This document shows, in pieces, positions 32,203 through 38,231 of a DNA stretch of 38,231 nucleotides. The translations under genes were made by a program, and so were the position numbers. The first letter of the stretch is position 1; each line of letters begins with the position of its first letter. The notes below the pieces were generated by a model. That model was not told the DNA's origin. It made no database searches and saw nothing but the letters and a program-made list of their open reading frames with translations. Source of the stretch: JBGTBQ01 sp041749275 (GTDB taxonomy: Bacteria > Acidobacteriota > Blastocatellia > Pyrinomonadales > Pyrinomonadaceae); contig JBGTBQ010000232.1 in assembly GCA_041749275.1 (NCBI GenBank), positions 1-38,231 on the forward strand. The letters run 5' to 3'.

Positions 32203-34962
32203 TCATTGAATCCGGATGACCCCTGAATTTGAAGACTGACCGCCGTAAGTCAGCGTAATGGTTAGCTCCCCGGACGGAAGATTGTCTGGTAAACGGAAGG
32301 CTACCTGCTTAAAGGCAAAGTTAGGCACGGGGCGCACATCATCTGCAAAAACGACGTAGCTAGTGTTGTTACTATCAACGGCATTAATCATGACACTGGA
32401 TGACACGTCCCCTTGCTGTAATTCCAAGTTAGTAACGAACACCAGCAACCGCGTATTCTTGTCGGCCAATGGATTAAGTAGATTGATCGGGTTGATGAGT
32501 AAAAAGTGATCTCTCAAGAATAATACCGAATCCAATGCGGCTACCCGGTTGAACGTTCCCTCTTCCAGTAAGAGTTGCAAAGTCGGAATTGGCACTGCGG
32601 TAAAGTTAGCGGTCTGAGCAGCGCTAAGATTCACGAAAGTTCTCAGGGCAGGAGTGAATGTATAGTCTGTTCTTGCCGGAGTAACTATGCAATTACTCCC
32701 TTGTAGAATCTCGAAGGAGAAATCCCCGTTGGCGTCAGTCACGGCTGTTGAAACCGTCGTCCCGCTTAATTGAACTATGACATCGCTGAGAGGCGTGTCG
32801 GTTATGGTTTTAATGTGTCCGCTGATTTTATACAGCGGCGTTCCGACAAAGTCGGCGGAGAGATTATCTGCGATTAGATTCGTGAAGGTGCGGCTAGACG
32901 GCGAAAATATAAAACCAGACTTAGAAGGAGTAACCGTGTAATTGCCCGTTGCCTGAACACCTGAAAAAGAATAATTCCCATTCGCGTCGGTCGTCGTCGA
33001 GGTGGACTGTCCTCCCATTAAGCTCATTGTCACGCCACTTAAGCCGTTAGCTCCGACTGAAACGCGCCCGCTGATTGAATAAGTCAGCAGTGAGGCTGTG
33101 AAGTCGGCGATCCGATTGTCGCTGAGATTTGAGAATGACTGTTGAGATGGAGTGAAAGAGTAATGGGCCTTAGACGGAGTTATCGTGTAGTTGCCGGTAG
33201 CCTGTAAATTAGTGAAAGAATAGTTCCCGCTAGCATTGGTTGTTGTGGTAGCGTTTTGGCTACCGCTCAGTGAAATGGTTGTGCCGCTCAATGCATTCAC
33301 GCCATCCAAGACACGTCCGCTGATCGCATATCGGGCCAGTTCAGCCGAGAAATTTGCCGCACTCTGGTGTGCGCTTAGGTTGTTGAATGTTAGCTGGGCA
33401 GGCGTGAAGACATAGTTCAGCTTCGAGGGCGTAATCGTGTAATCATGTTCCGCCGGAAGACTAGGAAATGAATAATTGCCATTCGCATCAGTCGCCACAG
33501 TGGCAGACTGTCCCCCGGAAAGAGTCATCGTCACGCCGCTCAGACCACCGCTCGAATCGCTTACTCTTCCGCTAATCGTGAAGGTCAGCAGCGTAGCCGT
33601 GAAGTTAGCTGATGTTTGGTCAGCATTCAGATTGGTGAAGGCTAAGTTTTGCGGCGTGAAGTTATAATTCACCCGTGACGGGGTAACAGTATAGTTGCCG
33701 AGGGGTTGGAGGTTAGGAAACCAATACCCGCCGTCCGCGTCCGAAGTGGTCGAGGCAGTTGAGTCGCCACTCAATGTCATCGTTACGCCGCCCAATCCGC
33801 TCGACCCCGTCGAGATGCGACCACTAATTGTGTAAGCTGTGTAAAGAGCTGCATTAGTTAAAGGCGATTGTTGTGTGCCGTCTGAGCCTCCTGCAACAAG
33901 CACCTGCCCATTCGGTAGTGATGTAGCTGTGTGAAAATAGCTGATTCGATCTACTGATCCAGCCCCGCTCCATATTTTTGACCGTGGATTGTAGAAGGAG
34001 GCCGAATTCACTGGCCCGGAAGAGCCTATTCCACCTACAACTAAAACCCCGCCATTTTTCAATAAAGTGGCTGTATGACCAAACTGACGACGTACAGGCC
34101 CACCACCAATGAAGGCACCCGTCCAAGTTCCCGATACCGGGTCGTACAGTTCTCCGCCGGTCGGAGCAACAGCGGCTTGGCCTCCAACCGCCAACACTTT
34201 TCCGCTTGGCAGCAGGGTAAGGGTGGGTTCATAAGTGTGATCAGTATTAGGATTCAGACTGCCGGTCATGCTCCACTGCTCGGAGACCGGGTCGTACACC
34301 TCCGCGCGCCCCTGTGTTGCAACAAGTAATACTCTACCGTCCTGCAACAACGTCGCAGTAGTGCCGTCAGTCTGTGGCCTTCCCGTGATGGCCCATGTTC
34401 CCGAAGCGGGGTTATAAATTTCCGCACTCTGGCGACCTATCATCAAAACTTTCCCGTTCTGTAACAAGACCGCAGTAGGGCGCGAGTATATTCCACCCGA
34501 TTTGGGTTCATTTAAACTGCCGGTCACGCTCCACGTGTGCGAGATGGGGTCATATAACTGCGCGCTGGTTCCTCCGACAGAAAGCACCCTGCCGTCAGGA
34601 AGGAGAGTTGCCGTCCCGAGTGCGTTCTGCGGACTACTGGTGTATGTCCATGTTCCCGTCGCCGGATTGTAAAGCTCCGCGCTGTCGCCTCCTACGACAA
34701 GCACCTGCCCATCAGGGAGTAGAGTCGCCGCATTGAAAAAGCGCGGGGTGTTAAGGCTGCCGGTATTAGTCCAATATGCGGCGGGTGCTAATGATCGGGG
34801 ATTAGTAGCGGCATGGGTTAGATTTCCCTCAATAGCTGAGATGCTGGCAAGCGCTAACAGAGTCAGCAGCAACTCAAACTTCAGAAAGCAACTCCTACGT
34901 TGAAGAGCTTCTTTCGTTGAGAACTTTTGGAGGGGGGTTGATCTTTTGAGATTCCATTTCAT
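32203..34962 (-). CDS. Exported kelch-like repeat protein with five carboxypeptidase-regulatory-like repeats
   Basis: 919 residues. A signal segment (FELLLTLLALASISAIEG) follows a rather long basic start. Residues about 65-370 are kelch/galactose-oxidase-like blades, each with TATLLPDGRVLSVGG and AELYNPATGTWT. Then come five tandem repeats of about 84 residues of the form ISGRVxxxxxGLSGVTMTLSG...TDANGNYSF...GNYTVTPS...YxFTPxxxxFxNL, the carboxypeptidase-D-regulatory/SdrD-B-like beta-sandwich. The last 110 residues (ALDSVLFLRDHFLLINP, then TRLLVFVTNLELQ) are a separate beta-domain I have seen at the end of other acidobacterial surface proteins. It is likely a surface or extracellular binding protein. 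The gene is clearly more AT-rich than its neighbours, suggesting transfer. Only a weak ribosome site precedes the ATG. Confidence 0.85.
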   Translation of the reverse strand: MKWNLKRSTPLQKFSTKEALQRRSCFLKFELLLTLLALASISAIEGNLTHAATNPRSLAPAAYWTNTGSLNTPRFFNAATLLPDGQVLVVGGDSAELYNPATGTWTYTSSPQNALGTATLLPDGRVLSVGGTSAQLYDPISHTWSVTGSLNEPKSGGIYSRPTAVLLQNGKVLMIGRQSAEIYNPASGTWAITGRPQTDGTTATLLQDGRVLLVATQGRAEVYDPVSEQWSMTGSLNPNTDHTYEPTLTLLPSGKVLAVGGQAAVAPTGGELYDPVSGTWTGAFIGGGPVRRQFGHTATLLKNGGVLVVGGIGSSGPVNSASFYNPRSKIWSGAGSVDRISYFHTATSLPNGQVLVAGGSDGTQQSPLTNAALYTAYTISGRISTGSSGLGGVTMTLSGDSTASTTSDADGGYWFPNLQPLGNYTVTPSRVNYNFTPQNLAFTNLNADQTSANFTATLLTFTISGRVSDSSGGLSGVTMTLSGGQSATVATDANGNYSFPSLPAEHDYTITPSKLNYVFTPAQLTFNNLSAHQSAANFSAELARYAISGRVLDGVNALSGTTISLSGSQNATTTTNASGNYSFTNLQATGNYTITPSKAHYSFTPSQQSFSNLSDNRIADFTASLLTYSISGRVSVGANGLSGVTMSLMGGQSTSTTTDANGNYSFSGVQATGNYTVTPSKSGFIFSPSSRTFTNLIADNLSADFVGTPLYKISGHIKTITDTPLSDVIVQLSGTTVSTAVTDANGDFSFEILQGSNCIVTPARTDYTFTPALRTFVNLSAAQTANFTAVPIPTLQLLLEEGTFNRVAALDSVLFLRDHFLLINPINLLNPLADKNTRLLVFVTNLELQQGDVSSSVMINAVDSNNTSYVVFADDVRPVPNFAFKQVAFRLPDNLPSGELTITLTYGGQSSNSGVIRIQ

Positions 34963-35020
34963 GGGTGAAGTCCGCTCTGAGTGAATTACCAGACGAGGAG
35001 CAGTTAAACAGCAGGCGTTA

Positions 35021-35041
35021 TATCACACAACGGGTGTGATA
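35021..35041. promoter_or_regulatory. Operator-like palindrome upstream of the kelch-repeat gene
   Basis: TATCACAC and GTGTGATA are perfect 8-base inverted repeats around AACGG, 59 bases before the (-) start codon. The form is typical of a dimeric repressor or activator site; the regulator is unknown. Confidence 0.4.
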
Positions 35042-35163
35042 GCCAGAAAATGCAAGATACACAAAGGCTCTGATTATGAAAGGCTCAGGTTTACTTTTAG
35101 CCCGTCAATACTGCCCTTAATCACAGCTTTTTTGTCGGGTGGAGTTTCCGGCGGGAGTTCCTT

Positions 35164-35215
35164 TAACACAGAGGGCACGGAGAAAACCAAAGTCCTCTCC
35201 GTGCCCTCTGTGTTA
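35164..35215 (-). terminator. Hairpin downstream of ilvE
   Basis: Arms 35164-35183 and 35196-35215 form a perfect 20-bp stem with a 12-base loop, just past the ilvE stop. The arm AACACAGAGGGCACGGAGA belongs to the CACAGAG/CACAAAG word family. Confidence 0.6.
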
Positions 35216-35240
35216 GATCGCTGTGCTCGCTTCGCTCAAG

Positions 35241-36338
35241 CTACTCGGTCAGCGTCACGTGGATGGCCTCGCGCGTGTCGGTGGCCTGCGCGTTCGAGGC
35301 GGCCTTGCCGATCTCGCGGCGCGGCGCGGCGCGGTGTTCGGTGGTTTCTTCGCGCGCGGATGCCTTGTGCTCGCGGATATATGAGAGCCACGGGCCGGGC
35401 GCGGGGCGCTCGCCGGAGGTGATCTCGAAGAAGGCTTGCTGGATGCGCTCGGTGATGGGGCCGCGGCTGCCCTGCCCGACCGTGATGCGGTCAACCGAGC
35501 GGATGGGAGTGACCTCGGCGGCGGTGCCCGTGAAGAACAGCTCGTCGCAAACGTAGAGCGCGGCGCGCTGAATGGCCGACTCGACGAGCGGGATGTCGAA
35601 CGCGCGACAAATCTGTATCACGCTGTCGCGTGTGATGCCGGGCAAAATCGAAGAGGCGAGCGGCGGCGTAATCACTTTGCCTTCGTGGACGAGAAAGATA
35701 TTCTCGCCGCTCCCTTCCGAGACGTAGCCGCGGTCGTCGAGCGCGATGCCCTCGGCGTAGCCGTTGGTGATGGCCTCCATCTTGATAAGCTGCGAGTTCA
35801 TGTAGTTTGCCCCGGCCTTCGCCATGGCGGGCATCGAGTTCGGCGTCAGCCGGTTCCACGAAGAGACGCACACGTCCACGCCCTGCTCGATGGCCGCGTC
35901 GCCGAGATACTTGCCCCAGTCCCACGCGCCGATATAGCAGGCCATCGGATTGGGGAACGGGTTGACGCCGAACGACGGGCGCTCTTCGTCGAGTCCGCGA
36001 AACATGATGGGCCGGATATAACACTTCTCGAATCTGCTGCGCGCGACGAGTTGGATAACGGCCTCGCACAGTTCGTCGAGCGACCACTCGTGCTCCATGC
36101 GGTAAATCTTGGCGGAGTTCAGGAGACGCTGCATGTGTTCACGCAGACGGAAGACGGAGGGGCCGCGCTCGGTCTTATAGCAGCGGATACCCTCGAAGAC
36201 GCTGGAGCCGTAGTGCAGAACGTGCGTCATCACGTGGACGCGCGCGTCGTCCCACTTGATGAACTCGCCGTTGTGCCAGATTTCCGGAACGATGGCGGGC
36301 GTCTTCACGTCTTTCTTCCTGCTGTCGTCATTGAACAT
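35241..36338 (-). CDS. ilvE: Branched-chain amino acid aminotransferase
   Basis: I start at the ATG at 36338, with AAGGAG about 11 bases upstream; 365 residues. The fold-type IV PLP pattern is complete: IWHNGEFIKWDDARVHVMTH at the N-terminus, LHYGSSVFEGIRCY, the PLP-binding Lys174 in AMAKAGANYMNS, EGIALDDRGYVSEGSGENIF and ELFFTGTAAEVTPI. It transfers amino groups between glutamate and the keto acids of Leu, Ile and Val in the cytoplasm. A C-terminal extension of about 50 charged residues (EHKASAREETTEHRAAPRRE) goes beyond the usual ~305 residues. No other ilv or leu gene is near. Confidence 0.95.
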   Translation of the reverse strand: MFNDDSRKKDVKTPAIVPEIWHNGEFIKWDDARVHVMTHVLHYGSSVFEGIRCYKTERGPSVFRLREHMQRLLNSAKIYRMEHEWSLDELCEAVIQLVARSRFEKCYIRPIMFRGLDEERPSFGVNPFPNPMACYIGAWDWGKYLGDAAIEQGVDVCVSSWNRLTPNSMPAMAKAGANYMNSQLIKMEAITNGYAEGIALDDRGYVSEGSGENIFLVHEGKVITPPLASSILPGITRDSVIQICRAFDIPLVESAIQRAALYVCDELFFTGTAAEVTPIRSVDRITVGQGSRGPITERIQQAFFEITSGERPAPGPWLSYIREHKASAREETTEHRAAPRREIGKAASNAQATDTREAIHVTLTE

Positions 36339-36451
36339 GATTGTTTTTTCTCCTTTTCGAATAATCACGTGGCGCCGGGCTGTGCGAGGTGGCAAAACGT
36401 CTTGCCGGCTAAAAGGTGCGGAAACTGCTGCTAATCGTGAAAGTAGAAAGC

Positions 36452-36481
36452 ACCATACCGTAAACGCGCGGGGCTTGGCAA
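36452..36481 (-). promoter_or_regulatory. Possible sigma-70 promoter for ilvE
   Basis: On the minus strand TTGCCA (36481-36476) and TATGGT (36457-36452) are 18 bases apart; the leader would be about 107 bases. Consensus match only. Confidence 0.35.
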
Positions 36482-36503
36482 GCAGGGCATACTTGATTCG
36501 ACG

Positions 36504-36538
36504 CGCCCGCGCGGCGTACCATCGCGGGCGTATTTTTT
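36504..36538 (+). terminator. Intrinsic-terminator-like hairpin with no (+) gene before it
   Basis: CGCCCGCG (36504-36511) and CGCGGGCG (36523-36530) form an 8-bp GC stem followed by TATTTTTT, the form of a Rho-independent terminator on the (+) strand. The upstream DNA on that strand is antisense to ilvE and its leader. Confidence 0.5.
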
Positions 36539-36597
36539 AAACCGCGACAGGGCGAAGCGGCGCGGGTGTCTTTGAGAATTTCGTGTGTGGATGAGCA

Positions 36598-36747
36598 GCG
36601 CCGTGAGGCGCGAAATGTTTGTAGCATCGGAGAGTTTTCTTTACTTCCAAAGCTCCGTCGGAGCGGAGTATCAACATTTCGCTCCGACGGAGCTGACGAT
36701 TTAATTTGCCATCGGCGTGCTACCAACATTTCGCTCCGACGGAGCTT
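36598..36747. repeat. Composite palindromic repeat element, second locus
   Basis: GCGCC-GTGA-GGCGC (36598-36611) leads into GAAATGTTTGTAGCATCGG, whose complement recurs at 36718-36733. AGCTCCGTCGGAGCG (36651-36665) pairs perfectly with 36680-36694, and the 22-mer beginning AACATTTCGCTCCGACGG occurs twice (36673 and 36725). The element shares layout and words with 22650-22835. Confidence 0.6.
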
Positions 36748-36777
36748 AAGCCGCCACAACCTATAACTTTTCCGCCG

Positions 36778-38058
36778 ATGAGAAGCGGAGTAAAAGCACG
36801 CGCCGTCGCCGCGCTCGCGCTGGCGTTAATGCTCGCGGGGTGCCGAACGTCCTTGAACACGGAGACCTCTCGCACCGGCGAGACGCCCAAAGTTTCGATG
36901 GAACAACAGAACACCGACACAATAGCCAACACCACCGACCCGCTCTCCATCCATCGCCGCGCCGTCGCCATAGACATGCACGCCGACACCGTGCAGTTCA
37001 TGTTGGACGAAGGCGCGGACATCAACCAACGTCTCTCGACGACGCATCTCGACGCCGTGAGGATGAAAGAGGGCGGACTCGACGCGCAGTTCTTTTCGAT
37101 TTGGGTCGAGCCGCAATTGTTCGGCGCCGGCGGCGCGGGCGCGATGAAGCGCGCGGACATTCAGATCGAGGCCGTCCGGAATCTTGCCGCCACGCATCCC
37201 GAGACCTGGGAAGTGGCGACTACCCCTGATGACGTTCGCCGGGTCGCCGCGAGCGGAAAGATCGCAGCCTTGATGGGGTTGGAAGGCGGCTATGCGATCG
37301 ACAATAAGATCGAGAATGTGAAGCGCTATTACGACATGGGCGTGCGCTACATGTCGCCTGCGTGGAGTGTCAGCACGAGCTGGGCGGGCTCTTCGGGTGA
37401 CGCAGCGGGCTCGACGCGCGGCTTAAACGAATTCGGCAAACAAGTGATCGGCGAGATGAATCGGCTCGGCATGATGATCGATGTGTCGCACGTATCCGAC
37501 AAAACGTTCTGGGACATCGTGAACACTTCGACGAAGCCGGTGGTGGCGACGCATTCTGGTTGCCGCGCGATTGCCAACGTGCCGCGCAACCTGACGGACG
37601 AAATGATTCGCGCGCTGGCAAAAACCGGCGGCGTGGTGAACGTCATCTTTTATCCCGAGCACATCGAACCCGGCTGGAGTGAGAAGAAGAAAAGAGTTGA
37701 TGCGGAGATCACTCCGCTCGTTCAGCGAGCCTCGGCACAGGAGCAGGGAAATGTCGCGCAAAAGAAACTCGCTCGCGATCGCGTGCGCTTTGAAGAGTAT
37801 CTGAAGCGCCTGCCGCCGGTGCACGTCTCGCGGATTGCCGACCACATCGATCACATCGTGAAGCTGGTGGGCGTCGAGCACGTTGGCATGGGATCGGATT
37901 TCGACGGCGTGCAAGCAGTGCCGGCGGACATGCAGTCGGTCGCGGACTTGCCAAATCTGACGAAAGAGCTTCTGAAGCGCGGATATTCGGAAAGTGATAT
38001 TGAGAAGATTCTGGGCGGCAATATGCTGCGGGTCATGGAAGAAGTCGCGCGGAAATAG
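36778..38058 (+). CDS. M19 family membrane dipeptidase lipoprotein
   Basis: I start at the ATG at 36778 because it begins a lipoprotein signal (VAALALALMLAGC, C22); 426 residues. The metal site of renal-dipeptidase-type enzymes is visible: DMHADT (H68, D70), the bridging Glu in MGLEGG (E169), DVSHVSDKTFW and VVATHSGCRA for further His ligands, and GMGSDFDG near the end. It should hydrolyse dipeptides at the cell envelope with two zinc ions. No clear Shine-Dalgarno is seen; the repeat element ends 30 bases before the start. A terminator with a T-run follows. Confidence 0.93.
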   Translation: MRSGVKARAVAALALALMLAGCRTSLNTETSRTGETPKVSMEQQNTDTIANTTDPLSIHRRAVAIDMHADTVQFMLDEGADINQRLSTTHLDAVRMKEGGLDAQFFSIWVEPQLFGAGGAGAMKRADIQIEAVRNLAATHPETWEVATTPDDVRRVAASGKIAALMGLEGGYAIDNKIENVKRYYDMGVRYMSPAWSVSTSWAGSSGDAAGSTRGLNEFGKQVIGEMNRLGMMIDVSHVSDKTFWDIVNTSTKPVVATHSGCRAIANVPRNLTDEMIRALAKTGGVVNVIFYPEHIEPGWSEKKKRVDAEITPLVQRASAQEQGNVAQKKLARDRVRFEEYLKRLPPVHVSRIADHIDHIVKLVGVEHVGMGSDFDGVQAVPADMQSVADLPNLTKELLKRGYSESDIEKILGGNMLRVMEEVARK

Positions 38059-38063
38059 ATTTC

Positions 38064-38133
38064 ACCACTAAGGCACAAAGCCACAAAGAAGATTGTTGAT
38101 GACTTTGTGTCTTCGTGCCTTTGTGGTTTTTTC
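38064..38133 (+). terminator. Terminator after the dipeptidase gene
   Basis: Arms 38064-38088 and 38103-38127 match at 22 of 25 positions with a 14-base loop, followed by a run of six T. The arms are built from CACAAAG/CACGAAG words. Confidence 0.7.
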
Positions 38134-38135
38134 GC

Positions 38136-38231
38136 ATGAAGACTACAGCCCAAAGAAAACGCAGAATTGGATTCCATGCGCCGATCAAAGGCGGATTACA
38201 TGAGTCTCTGATCATCGCGAAGGAAAGATCG
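38136..38231 (+). CDS. nfo: Probable endonuclease IV (AP endonuclease family 2), 5' fragment
   Basis: An ATG at 38136 opens a frame that stays open to the last base (32 codons). The peptide RRIGFHAPIKGGLHESLIIA matches the first beta-strand and helix of endonuclease IV-type TIM barrels (pattern IGxHxSIAGGLxxAxxxA), which cut DNA at abasic sites using three zinc ions. Only this start is visible, so sugar isomerase-like relatives of the same fold cannot be ruled out. No Shine-Dalgarno is evident; the terminator of the previous gene lies directly upstream. Confidence 0.55.
   Translation, partial: MKTTAQRKRRIGFHAPIKGGLHESLIIAKERS

Larger units (their letters stand above)
34963..35240. other. Intergenic region between ilvE and the kelch-repeat gene
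   Basis: No gene is seen in these 278 bases. They hold a perfect palindrome at 35021-35041 and the hairpin 35164-35215, both listed separately. Confidence 0.5.
36339..36777. other. Divergent intergenic region with promoter, orphan terminator and repeat element
   Basis: These 439 bases between ilvE (-) and the dipeptidase (+) carry no gene. They hold a possible ilvE promoter, a (+)-strand terminator-like hairpin at 36504-36538 and the palindromic repeat element at 36598-36747. Confidence 0.6.

Noticed and set aside
38033..38215. Minus-strand frame at the window end
   Set aside because: It runs through the terminator hairpin of the dipeptidase and opposes the endonuclease IV-like start, which has recognisable sequence.

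Overview
The window reads as chromosomal DNA of an uncultured or little-studied Acidobacteriota member, probably class Blastocatellia. This is inferred from gene content: an Oar-like TonB-dependent receptor, WD40-caspase and kinase-FGE fusions, tandem SYLF lipoproteins/exported proteins, a PCYCHC-motif lipoprotein, and surface proteins built from carboxypeptidase-regulatory-like repeats. Most of the DNA is GC-rich. A stretch around 32.1-35.2 kb is visibly more AT-rich. I saw no rRNA, tRNA, CRISPR array, transposase or phage gene.

Layout. 1-4.1 kb (+): the 3' part of a TonB-dependent receptor and a small exported protein. 4.2-12.4 kb: a divergent pair, a WD40-caspase protein (-) and a CHASE2 class III cyclase (+), followed by an exported TPR protein and an SH3-domain protein (+). 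12.5-19.1 kb: a PAS-GGDEF-EAL c-di-GMP protein (-), a secreted subtilase with a hexapeptide-repeat tail (-), mscL (+), and a DJ-1/PfpI protein with a helical C-terminal domain (-). 19.3-27.8 kb, almost all (-): lexA, two SYLF proteins, a TlpA-like thioredoxin, a Cys-rich/metal-handling cluster, an RsbR-type N-terminal domain protein, a tiny acidic protein (+) and a second TlpA-like lipoprotein. 27.9-36.3 kb (-): a transmembrane Ser/Thr kinase fused to an FGE-sulfatase domain, a PilT-type ATPase, a kelch/carboxypeptidase-regulatory repeat protein, and ilvE. 36.8-38.2 kb (+): an M19 dipeptidase lipoprotein and the first 32 codons of a probable endonuclease IV gene.

The most striking find is at 22866-24332 (-). 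A conventional reading starts at a GTG at 24209, but immediately upstream and in frame lie a TGA and a further 40 open codons that begin with a Shine-Dalgarno-preceded ATG and encode a signal peptide. Read through, the protein has Cys-Gly-Asn-[TGA] exactly where a heavy-metal-associated (HMA) domain has its metal-binding CxxC. The mRNA just after the TGA can fold into a hairpin with a GU-containing apical loop at the distance expected of a bacterial SECIS. I therefore call it a candidate selenoprotein: signal peptide, HMA domain with CxxU, linker, and a C-terminal outer-membrane beta-barrel. Upstream, on the same strand, sit a CC-rich mini-protein, a Cys-rich lipoprotein and a PCYCHC lipoprotein, which suggests an envelope metal/metalloid-handling cluster.

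A second theme is intergenic structure. Nearly every gene junction carries a long hairpin (10-29 bp stem), usually without a U-tract. Some share sequence between loci, and one dispersed repeat family at 22.7 kb and 36.6 kb shows a stem with compensatory changes around a constant GTGA loop.
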